From: Bdellovibrionales bacterium CG10_big_fil_rev_8_21_14_0_10_45_34
Lineage (GTDB): Bacteria; Bdellovibrionota; Bdellovibrionia; Bdellovibrionales; 1-14-0-10-45-34
Reading direction: 5' to 3'
Length of the DNA stretch: 64,000 nucleotides
NCBI GenBank assembly: GCA_002778785.1
Contig: PEZS01000001.1
Span: 21,847-85,846 of the forward strand
Shown here: piece by piece, positions 38,617-45,839 of the stretch
Layout: each line of letters begins with the position of its first letter
How positions within the stretch are numbered: the stretch's first letter is position 1
The notes under the pieces: model-generated
Databases searched by the model: none
Seen by the model: the letters and a program-made list of their open reading frames with translations, nothing else
Told to the model about the DNA's origin: nothing
Position numbers and translations under genes: made by a program

Positions 38617-39291
38617 CTATTCCTTTATCCACATCGTCAGGTGGCCACTTTCAATATGTCGACTCTCAACCATTTTCCAATCATTTGGTACGCGACCTCC
38701 GTAACCGTGGAAAGTAATGAGAACTTTTCCAGGCTTAGCCCATGCAAGTTGCCGAAAGACCTCTGAGGTGTACCGTGCATAGTTCCTCACCGCAAAATCA
38801 ATATTGTTTTCAATTGTTCCAGATTCGTCATCGGCGATTTGCTCCTGGAATGGGTTGTAAAGGTAGTAAATGTCAAAAAGACTCCAATTTAGGTCAAGCA
38901 TGTTCATTTGAACAATCGAAATATCTTTGAAGCCGTTGACATCAACAATGTGGTTCGCAATCTCGACGAAGTTTTCGCGTTGCTCGATGCCAAACACTTC
39001 ATAGTTTGTCAAAATTCTTAGCAGAAAGCAGAGCTTTCCAACTCCGCAGCCGATATCGATTAAAGACCTTCGATCCATCGGTCTAATCCATTCTGAAATC
39101 TGTCGAGCCACATCGATCGAAGACCAATGAATGGCTGATTGTCGTTGATAGTAGGGGGGGAAAATTAGATCAAACTCTGAATCCTCAACAGGTTCTCCCG
39201 AGCGGAGCTTTTCGATGATTCCACTTTCCAAGAGGGGCTCGTTGGAAAACGTTTTAGAAAATCGGTCAAGATTTCGAGATAGACTATGCAT
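38617..39291 (-). CDS. Class I SAM-dependent methyltransferase
   Basis: 224 aa from the ATG at 39291 (GAGG six bases upstream; overlaps the GcvH-like gene by 8 bp). The SAM-binding motif I is LIDIGCGVGKLCFLL near 80-94, motif II is YEVFGIEQ, and motif IV is the DIYYLYNPFQE segment. The N-terminal 70 residues are helical. The substrate is unknown; proteins with a YNPF motif often modify small molecules or protein side chains. Its place between a lipoyl-carrier-like gene and a metalloregulator is not a standard arrangement. Confidence 0.75.
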   Translation of the reverse strand: MHSLSRNLDRFSKTFSNEPLLESGIIEKLRSGEPVEDSEFDLIFPPYYQRQSAIHWSSIDVARQISEWIRPMDRRSLIDIGCGVGKLCFLLRILTNYEVFGIEQRENFVEIANHIVDVNGFKDISIVQMNMLDLNWSLFDIYYLYNPFQEQIADDESGTIENNIDFAVRNYARYTSEVFRQLAWAKPGKVLITFHGYGGRVPNDWKMVESRHIESGHLTMWIKE

Positions 39292-39718
39292 CCAAAACCT
39301 CAATTTCCTGATCCAATTGATGAACTAGCGAATCCATTCCATTTTGGTTTCGACATTCCGATGCACGCACCAAAGTTGCCAAGTCTTTCTCATCGTTCAT
39401 TTCAACAACAATGATCCATCCCCCGTTGAAAGGGTCGTCGTTCAAAATTCCTGGATCCGTGAAAAGACTCTCATTTACTTCGATTAGTGTGCCCGAGACC
39501 GGACTAACGAAATCATGCGTAAATTTCACGGACTCAATTGAAAATAAACTCTCGCCCTTGTGGACCAGCTTTCCGATGTCAGGTAAATCTAAAAAAAGAA
39601 CTTCACCAAGCCAACTCAAGCGAAAGTCTGTCAGTCCAATGGATACTAAATTTTCATCGACCCGGATCCATTCACCATTGTGAGAAAGATAGAGATTTTC
39701 TGAGACAGTAAAATTCAT
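39284..39718 (-). CDS. GcvH-like lipoyl carrier protein
   Basis: A 144-aa relative of glycine cleavage H protein. GEWIRVDENLVSIGLTDF, LGEVLFLDLPDIGKLVHKGE, and the lipoylation hairpin SIESVKFTHDFVSPVSG with its Lys are conserved, followed by NDDPFNGGWIIVVEM. A 25-residue C-terminal extension is not typical. No gcvT, gcvP or lipoate ligase gene lies in the window, so it either uses host enzymes or serves another lipoyl-dependent reaction. First gene of operon B, directly behind the inverted repeat. Confidence 0.85.
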   Translation of the reverse strand: MNFTVSENLYLSHNGEWIRVDENLVSIGLTDFRLSWLGEVLFLDLPDIGKLVHKGESLFSIESVKFTHDFVSPVSGTLIEVNESLFTDPGILNDDPFNGGWIIVVEMNDEKDLATLVRASECRNQNGMDSLVHQLDQEIEVLDA

Positions 39719-39777
39719 TTTCAGACCCTTCTATTGTCACAAGGGGATTAAAACATTCATAATATGCCCTTTAATAT

Positions 39778-39827
39778 AACTGCATCATGTTGCATTAGCA
39801 AAATAATTAATGCAACATGATGCAGTT
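39778..39827. promoter_or_regulatory. Perfect 20-bp inverted repeat upstream of operon B (candidate operator)
   Basis: Left arm 39778-39797 and right arm 39808-39827 are perfect inverted copies around a 10-bp AT-rich centre. Each arm contains TGCATCATGTTGCA, itself nearly palindromic, so the site could bind two regulator dimers. No T-run follows, so it is not a terminator. It lies about 60 bp before the GcvH-like ATG, where a promoter is expected; the Fur-family product of this operon is the obvious candidate binder. Confidence 0.6.
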
Positions 39828-40036
39828 AGGTACCGTCTGTTTTTCAGAAAGCATCCGAGTTTGAATCGATAGTTAGCCGAGATAGGCAGAATCAGGACTC
39901 GGGAAAAAACGCATGCAAAATAGCTACAAAGATGAGGCTAGGATGGTCTAGATTCCATTCAAGATGTTAAGATCTATTTTGTTTCCCTCGTGAATCAATC
40001 CCTTTAATATCTTGCCTTTAATCAGCATCGTCATAG

Positions 40037-40216
40037 TTACTTAGTTTTCCCAACAAGCTGCTGATTAACCGAAAGCATTCGAATTAGGCCCGTCCTCTTG
40101 CTCGAAAATGCCTTTTGTTGAATGTCTGTAAGAACCGAAACAAATACGCCAGTAATCACCAAAATTCCAATCAGTCGAAATAGAATTGGAAATACTCTAA
40201 ATACTATTGAATCCAT
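40037..40216 (-). CDS. Small membrane protein (59 aa) ending operon A
   Basis: A 59-aa product with GGAGG five bases before the ATG. It starts MDSIVFRVFPILFRLIGILV, one hydrophobic helix (about 8-30), then a basic segment (QQKAFSSKRTGLIRML). The gene lies 67 bp after the LanM-like gene on the same strand. It could be an immunity or accessory membrane protein of the peptide system; this is inference. No family recognised. Confidence 0.6.
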   Translation of the reverse strand: MDSIVFRVFPILFRLIGILVITGVFVSVLTDIQQKAFSSKRTGLIRMLSVNQQLVGKTK

Positions 40217-40283
40217 AGGTGCCTCCGCGAAAAGGAAAGCTTCCTTTTTTGTGAAAGTCCAACAGTACAGTTGGGGTTTGGAG

Positions 40284-41330
40284 TCATTTCTTTAGGGTGA
40301 ACGAGCTGCCCGTATATTCGTTTTTAAATGAGTTTTGATCGATTTTGATGGCCTTGTCATTCCAGCCGAAGGTCATCGGTTCTCTGAGATCGAAAATACG
40401 AGCTAAAAGAAATGTTCCTTGAGCCACCTTCTGCTCTAGTTGTGTTGGGCTTATCAATAGGTCCGAGATCGGGCGCGCATGCCGCTCAACTTCCGATCTC
40501 ATACCTCCTAAATCAGAGAGCACAGGGACTCCATCGAACGCTAGGCTCGAAATCCAATAGAGATCCCGCTCACCAATCAGTTTAAAAAAGTAAGGGACAT
40601 CGCCGCGCTCAAGTTGAACTCGCTCTTCAAGCAATAAATCTTCAATACTAATTTCGCCAGCAAGATGGGCGAGGTAGTATTTGGTATTTCTTAAAATCAC
40701 TCGAATCGGAACGGTGGAATTTATCTTCTCGCTAAGTAGTGATCGTAATGGATCTATGTTTTGAAAAACAATGTCGAAGAGATCGAAGTACCCAGCTAAA
40801 ATTCTTCGTTTCTGATCCGCCGTAAACGAAGCGAGTCCGCTCCCGATGTTTTGTGCGCCCGATCTTTCAAACGACAGGTCTTTGTATGGTAAGAGCGCTG
40901 TTTCGCTGGGAAGCAATAAGTTGGTTAGAGCAACCTCAGCATCTATGACTTGAAGTCCGCCTTTTGTAGGGACCAAATTATGTTTATGAAGATCACGTAT
41001 TCCAAAAATATATGAATACGCAAGAATGACACCAAATGAATAAAAGTGGGGGTCATCTATCTCGATGCCTTCAGGGGAAACTATTTCTCGCGAAATGCCT
41101 TCCCAATCATTGATCCGTTGGATTTCTAAATTAAATAAGTATGACGATAGTGTTCTTGAATCATTACGACCACTTTTTTCAAAGAACGGTGCTAAGACGC
41201 TATCATTTCCAAAAAATAGTTGTTCCCAAAAAATGGAGCGAGGCTTCCGATACCAAGGACCGGAAGCCTGCTCAAAGCGTTGCACGCTTTTGCCGAAGTT
41301 ATGTTTATCCGCGACAAAAGCAGATCGCAT
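40284..41330 (-). CDS. Compact LanM-type lanthipeptide dehydratase homologue
   Basis: A 348-aa relative of the dehydratase domain (DUF4135) of class II lanthipeptide synthetases, which phosphorylate Ser/Thr of a precursor peptide and then eliminate phosphate. Visible equivalents of catalytic residues known from CylM: D8/H10 in ADKHNFGKSV, K29 in YRKPRS, D113-H115-N118 in RDLHKHN, D130 in VIDAE exactly 12 after the Asn, and R210/T216 in IRVILRNTKYY. The following ERGDVPYF is also typical. It lacks the 200 or so N-terminal residues and the whole LanC cyclase (LanM is near 1,000 aa). Its ATG overlaps the stop of a 24-codon ORF. It is either a minimal stand-alone dehydratase/kinase or a trimmed remnant; intact motifs and coupling favour function. 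Confidence 0.68.
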   Translation of the reverse strand: MRSAFVADKHNFGKSVQRFEQASGPWYRKPRSIFWEQLFFGNDSVLAPFFEKSGRNDSRTLSSYLFNLEIQRINDWEGISREIVSPEGIEIDDPHFYSFGVILAYSYIFGIRDLHKHNLVPTKGGLQVIDAEVALTNLLLPSETALLPYKDLSFERSGAQNIGSGLASFTADQKRRILAGYFDLFDIVFQNIDPLRSLLSEKINSTVPIRVILRNTKYYLAHLAGEISIEDLLLEERVQLERGDVPYFFKLIGERDLYWISSLAFDGVPVLSDLGGMRSEVERHARPISDLLISPTQLEQKVAQGTFLLARIFDLREPMTFGWNDKAIKIDQNSFKNEYTGSSFTLKK

Positions 41331-41404
41331 TAGTGACCACTTTCTCCGCCTTCAAAGGCCTCCGACTGAGTGATCAACTCGTCGAGATTAATTTCGATTG
41401 GCAT
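41330..41404 (-). CDS. 24-codon ORF, candidate precursor peptide
   Basis: ATG with GGGAG six bases upstream, overlapping the end of the kinase gene; its TAA overlaps the next ATG as TAATG. The product starts MPIEINLDELITQ, then has SEAFEGG and ends ESGH. An acidic, amphipathic leader-like part followed by Gly-Gly resembles lanthipeptide leaders (LDELI, GG). Thr12, Ser14 and Ser22 are possible dehydration sites; there is no Cys. It could instead be a coupling leader ORF without an independent product. Confidence 0.45.
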   Translation of the reverse strand: MPIEINLDELITQSEAFEGGESGH

Positions 41405-43175
41405 AGGTACTCCCTTCGTTTGATCCGCGATGACCAGAAATTTGGGCATCATCAGACCTGTTTAAAATTGAAATCTGCATATTTGCTAAATTGGATTTAG
41501 ATATTAGGCGAATGCGATTTCGTCTTGCTTCCGAGATAACGGGATCACTATCAGCCATGCCCGTTATCAAACGAGCCTCTAGTGCGAGATCGTAGCGCGC
41601 AATAAGATCGATACCATTTGTGTGATCGGTCTTTAAGTCATAGTCCATGAAGTAGACTCTCGAACCAAAGTCTCCAGGTCCATGCTGCGCCATCCATAAT
41701 TCAAATTCTTGCGCCGAATATAGGTTCACTCTCTTAACGCCACTGTCCTCGGGAATCTTTAATTGCCAGCACTGGTGAATTAGCGGATCGTCGTCAAGAA
41801 TCACGACAGTCTGAGTTTTATCTATTTCGATAGAAGGCAGTTCGCTTGCCTTCGCCGTTACCGGGAACTCTAATTTGACAGTTGTTCCGCTGCCAATCTC
41901 TGAATCGATCTCGATTTTTCCGCCAAGTGTTTGAATCGTAGAGAGTGCGTGCGATAAACCTAGCCCTGTCCCATTCGGTTTTCCAAAAGTCGCGCCCTCT
42001 TTCATCAATAGAGGCAAACGATCTTTAGGAATTCCACATCCTGTATCTTTTATGGATATAGCGGCTTGATTCTTGGTTAGTTGGACAGAAACCTCAATTT
42101 TGCCTTTAGCAGAGATAGATTCTCCTGCATTGTCTAAAATATTTCTAAACATCGACTCGATTTCCGTTGAGATCCCCTTAATAGGTATTTGAGAGACATC
42201 GTTATGTAGAAAAGCTAGCTGCACGCGCTCTGGAAGCCGTTCTTTGAAATCAGTGATTGTTCTACTCAGAATTAAATGAATATCTACGTCGTGTGCCGTT
42301 TCAACCGCACGAACTTTACGGGCTGTAAGAAGGGCTTGCGACGACATCAAAACATTATTGACGCCTTCAATAAGTCTAAATTTTTGTTCTTCGGAAATAT
42401 CTAAAACGGAAATTCTCATCTGAAGTGAAGCGAGTGGTCCTTTTATATTGTGAGCAAGATGTTCGGCCATCTTGAGGCGACCAAGATCAAAGCTTTGTTT
42501 AGCAGCGGACTCTTCCAGAATTTTAATCTGACTGATGAATGAAAGCAGGGATGCGTCTAAGTTTTTAACTTCTTCAATGTTGGAACTCTCAAACTGAGCG
42601 TGATATTCGTCGGGTCCGGGAGATTGCCCATAAGAATTAGACAGCCAGGTGGCGCGATTTTCTATAGGCGAAGTAATTTCCCGAATTGTTTTAAAAAGCT
42701 TCGACCTAATCAAAAGATAACAACCAGACAGAAAAATAAAGAACGTAGTCGATAGTAAAATGCTAGAAAATATTACTCCGGCGAGATCAAGCTCAATGTG
42801 AATTTCGAGATTTTGGTTTGATGGGAGAGCGAACTTCTCATTTGCAAAAGACGACAACAATCCAAACTTTTGAAGTTGACCAGAGTGCGCAATAAGTTGC
42901 CCATCAACATAAATATCTGAGCGCATGTCTATATCTTGAGTCGCTCGCCACGCCTCCGTCAGTCGCGCAGCCTCGCGATCAATATCAGCCATGCTCTGCG
43001 CTGTAATTCCTGCGGTAGCAATCTCTTTTAAATGCGAGGTTATAAGATTGATTGCTTTGTCTTTAATTTGGGTAACTGAAAAATATGTGTTTAGACTAAG
43101 GACGAGAAAGCCCAGCGCGGCTGTAACCACAAAAACGAAATTCATCTGTGACTGAAGACGCGTGGCTAATTTCAA
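41388..43175 (-). CDS. Hybrid sensor histidine kinase with C-terminal receiver
   Basis: A 595-aa membrane sensor. Helices near 12-32 and 130-155 bracket a periplasmic domain of about 100 residues. Then come a HAMP-like linker and coiled coil, an H-box AEHLAHNIKGPLASL near 235 with the phosphorylated His, an N-box RNILDNAGESI, and ATP-lid motifs DTGCGIP and GTGLGLSHA. Residues 465-580 form a receiver with VVILDDDPLIH, FMDYDL (acceptor Asp) and LISKSNL (Lys). Its ATG overlaps the stop of the peptide-binding lipoprotein gene (ATGA), which suggests the kinase senses the ligand of that protein. The output is probably the sigma-54 activator of the same operon, although that protein lacks a receiver. 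Confidence 0.88.
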   Translation of the reverse strand: MKLATRLQSQMNFVFVVTAALGFLVLSLNTYFSVTQIKDKAINLITSHLKEIATAGITAQSMADIDREAARLTEAWRATQDIDMRSDIYVDGQLIAHSGQLQKFGLLSSFANEKFALPSNQNLEIHIELDLAGVIFSSILLSTTFFIFLSGCYLLIRSKLFKTIREITSPIENRATWLSNSYGQSPGPDEYHAQFESSNIEEVKNLDASLLSFISQIKILEESAAKQSFDLGRLKMAEHLAHNIKGPLASLQMRISVLDISEEQKFRLIEGVNNVLMSSQALLTARKVRAVETAHDVDIHLILSRTITDFKERLPERVQLAFLHNDVSQIPIKGISTEIESMFRNILDNAGESISAKGKIEVSVQLTKNQAAISIKDTGCGIPKDRLPLLMKEGATFGKPNGTGLGLSHALSTIQTLGGKIEIDSEIGSGTTVKLEFPVTAKASELPSIEIDKTQTVVILDDDPLIHQCWQLKIPEDSGVKRVNLYSAQEFELWMAQHGPGDFGSRVYFMDYDLKTDHTNGIDLIARYDLALEARLITGMADSDPVISEARRNRIRLISKSNLANMQISILNRSDDAQISGHRGSNEGSTYANRN

Positions 43176-44680
43176 TCAGCCCTCATCTCTATCGTCTCAA
43201 ATAGCATCGTATGGTAGCCCATGGGATGAGACGGTATGCGTTTCACCTTCTGGCTCCACAGTCCAGAGGCATCAGTGCCAAACATAAGAGGAATTGTAGT
43301 GTGATGTCTTAAGGCTAAGTTTTGGGTTTCTTTGTAGAGCGAGATTCGTTTCTGCGTGTCGAATTCTCTCATTGCCTCATCAATTTTTTTATCTACCGCT
43401 GGATCACTAATGTGAAAGTAATTTGCGTCGTAGTTTGCTCGGAAATATGTCAGAACCGAGATGCCGTCTGGATAGTCCATACCCTTTCTCGCGACGACAG
43501 ATTCCGAAATTTTGCCAAAAAGACGTCTTAGTTTTTCTGCCTTTGACATGGGATTTAAGGTGATGGAAATTTTATCGTGAGTCCAAACCCGCGTTAGATA
43601 TTTAATAATTTTTACTTCTAATTCGACATCCGGGTCGTAGTCTAACTTGAACGAAATTGATTTACCTGAGTAGGACGTCTTTTCGACTGGGTTGACATCA
43701 GACTTTTCCATTTCGCCAGGAAAACCCTTGGGGATAAAACCGTAGGCCGGTTTAAATATTGGGTGTGCAACTTCCCGAATTAAATCTTCCGAGCTTACCT
43801 TTGAAGCTAAATATTTTCTGGCTGCTAAATCTACATACTTTGGATTTAGAACAATATAAGTTTCGCTAGTGAGAACGGTTGGAACAGCTCCCCATGATTT
43901 TGCTTCTAAAGCAGCTTGATCCTTCGAACTTACTGGATCGTTATCCAGAGTATCCGTCTCATCCTTCATTGCAAGCTCTACCGGATTCTCGGAGCTTCCA
44001 AAAAAGATAATTTTCTCTGGCGGGTTGATACTATCGAAAGGGTCTTTTCTCCATTTTGTTAGCTTCAGTCGATTGTTTTCGGAAGATTCAAGTTTATATG
44101 GCCCGCTGAATCCGTCTGGCAGTTCCTTTGGGTTGCTCAAAGATTTTAGGTTAAATATTGCACAATCAGAAACGGCCATGTGCTTGATGAATAGAACGGA
44201 TGGAAAAGAGAGCATAAACTCTACTTCGTCGTCCGATATGACTTTGATACCAAGATCATTTAGGTTCTTAGTTTTGGCGAAAGTTTTTGCGCCTTTGATG
44301 TAGTCAATATCCGCGCCAATTGCAGCTCCGACAAGAAACAATCGTGCGAAACTTAACTGAACATTTTTTGCAGTGATGCGATCTCCGTTAGAAAATGTGG
44401 CGGGCTTTAGTTTAAATTTATAGCTCGTGCGGTCCGCTGATTCTGTCCACGTATCGACAAGGTCTACTAAGACATCGCCGGTTGGGTTATAACGAAACAA
44501 TCCTCGATATAACTGTGAATTTATCATCATTGAATAGGCATCTTCCATCGCATGCGGGTCTAATTTAATGTCAACCTTCGGGTGGTGAATTTTCAATTCC
44601 AATGGTTCCTTTTCTTTCTTCGTACATCCGAACGAAAGTATTGCCCCGCACAGAAGTGCCCTAAAGAATCGAGCGTCCAT
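43172..44680 (-). CDS. Family-5 extracellular solute (peptide)-binding lipoprotein
   Basis: 502 aa with lipobox LSFGC (signal MDARFFRALLCGAIL). The body follows the DppA/OppA family: MINSQLYRGLFRYNPTGDVL, DLVDTWTESADRTSYKFKL, FSNGDRITAKNVQLSFARL, and a C-terminal ANYFHISDPAVDKKIDEAM with RISLYKETQNLALRHHTTIP. No ABC permease or ATPase genes accompany it. An orphan binding protein between an MFS transporter and a histidine kinase suggests a sensing or capture role for a peptide. It overlaps the MFS gene by 20 bp and the kinase gene by ATGA. Confidence 0.88.
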   Translation of the reverse strand: MDARFFRALLCGAILSFGCTKKEKEPLELKIHHPKVDIKLDPHAMEDAYSMMINSQLYRGLFRYNPTGDVLVDLVDTWTESADRTSYKFKLKPATFSNGDRITAKNVQLSFARLFLVGAAIGADIDYIKGAKTFAKTKNLNDLGIKVISDDEVEFMLSFPSVLFIKHMAVSDCAIFNLKSLSNPKELPDGFSGPYKLESSENNRLKLTKWRKDPFDSINPPEKIIFFGSSENPVELAMKDETDTLDNDPVSSKDQAALEAKSWGAVPTVLTSETYIVLNPKYVDLAARKYLASKVSSEDLIREVAHPIFKPAYGFIPKGFPGEMEKSDVNPVEKTSYSGKSISFKLDYDPDVELEVKIIKYLTRVWTHDKISITLNPMSKAEKLRRLFGKISESVVARKGMDYPDGISVLTYFRANYDANYFHISDPAVDKKIDEAMREFDTQKRISLYKETQNLALRHHTTIPLMFGTDASGLWSQKVKRIPSHPMGYHTMLFETIEMRAD

Positions 44681-45839
44681 CTTTAGATGCCTTTCTAGTT
44701 CGAGTCTGAGTTAGAAGGTAAACAATTGCACAGAGGGCGACTGAGGCTCTCAGTATCCCCTCAGAGAGAAGGGATACCTTGGGCGCGCCGAGACCTACCA
44801 AGAATTCTCCCGTAGCGAAAATCGCGACCATAATGCTCGAGCGGGCGCTCGAAACTCCGCCCAGCTTGTTGTCCGGCGTATCATGTTGAATGTGACCGGA
44901 GATTCTGTGGAAGATTGTCCAAAACGCGCAATCGCGCACAAAACAAATTAAGAGCGATACAGAACCTGGACCCGGAACGACTCCAAGGAGGATGCAGCCG
45001 AGTCCAAGGACAGAAAAAAATGGTATGCTGCTGATCTTGTTCGTTACACTGCGCTCTAAAAATCCAGAAACCCAAACTGCTAGCCCGTAACTTACCGTGT
45101 ATATTCCAATCCAGCTCTGATCGTTACCGGCGATCCTGGATGTGTAAGCCACCGTGCCCATCATTGAGGTAACCAAAATCATATCTAAAGTTATGGCCTG
45201 ACGGTTGATGGTAAAAAGATCACGAAATTTTTGAGACCACTTTGAAATCGTCTTAGTTGCCTGTGCAAATTCAATGTTCGGGATCATAAATGCGATAATT
45301 CCATTTACGATAAACGAGACGGCATCGACGATGATTGCAAAGCGTAAATCGAAGTTGCTAATAATGAACCAAGCAAGGAGTCCTGAGAAAAGGGTCGCAC
45401 CTTGGGTCGCTTTGTTAAACCAAATGGCCTGTCGGGCGTTGCCCGAATAGGTATCATCGCTAAAGAATTTATTAATTCGGTTTCGACTGCCAATTTGAAA
45501 CGAAACAACGATAGACCGCGTAACGCACAGGATTGCCAGCAGCAGATAGTTCGTGTTGGCTTCTTGCCAAACGAAGTACAATGCCACCGACGCCATGGAG
45601 GCGAATATTTCTGCAAACGCAATGAGCCGCCTCGGCGGAATAACATCTGTAAGGTGTCCCCACGCAGCCGTAAAGAGCATTGGAATGAATCGTTGAAGCG
45701 CAAGTATCAGCGTGGCGTCGGCCAAACTGAAGTTTGCTTTCAGCATGAATGCAACTAATGCCAGATTAAAAGCAAAAGTTCCAACTGATGAAACAAGAAT
45801 CCCTGAGTAGAACATTACGGCAATATTTCTAATGTTCAT
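44661..45839 (-). CDS. MFS transporter
   Basis: A 392-aa twelve-helix major facilitator. I start at the ATG at 45839, which overlaps the upstream stop as ATGA; the frame is open to 45869. The layout is like MFS drug/peptide exporters: WGHLTDVIPPRRLIAFAE is the loop 2-3 signature equivalent (G...D..g.r), and the middle loop near 195-215 is basic. In context it may export the modified peptide, substituting for the ABC exporter usual in lanthipeptide loci. Substrate unproven. Confidence 0.82.
   Translation of the reverse strand: MNIRNIAVMFYSGILVSSVGTFAFNLALVAFMLKANFSLADATLILALQRFIPMLFTAAWGHLTDVIPPRRLIAFAEIFASMASVALYFVWQEANTNYLLLAILCVTRSIVVSFQIGSRNRINKFFSDDTYSGNARQAIWFNKATQGATLFSGLLAWFIISNFDLRFAIIVDAVSFIVNGIIAFMIPNIEFAQATKTISKWSQKFRDLFTINRQAITLDMILVTSMMGTVAYTSRIAGNDQSWIGIYTVSYGLAVWVSGFLERSVTNKISSIPFFSVLGLGCILLGVVPGPGSVSLLICFVRDCAFWTIFHRISGHIQHDTPDNKLGGVSSARSSIMVAIFATGEFLVGLGAPKVSLLSEGILRASVALCAIVYLLTQTRTRKASKDGRSIL

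Noticed and set aside
39778-39827. Inverted repeat considered as a terminator or a miniature transposon
   Set aside because: No T-run on either side, no flanking target duplication, and it lies where a promoter is expected.
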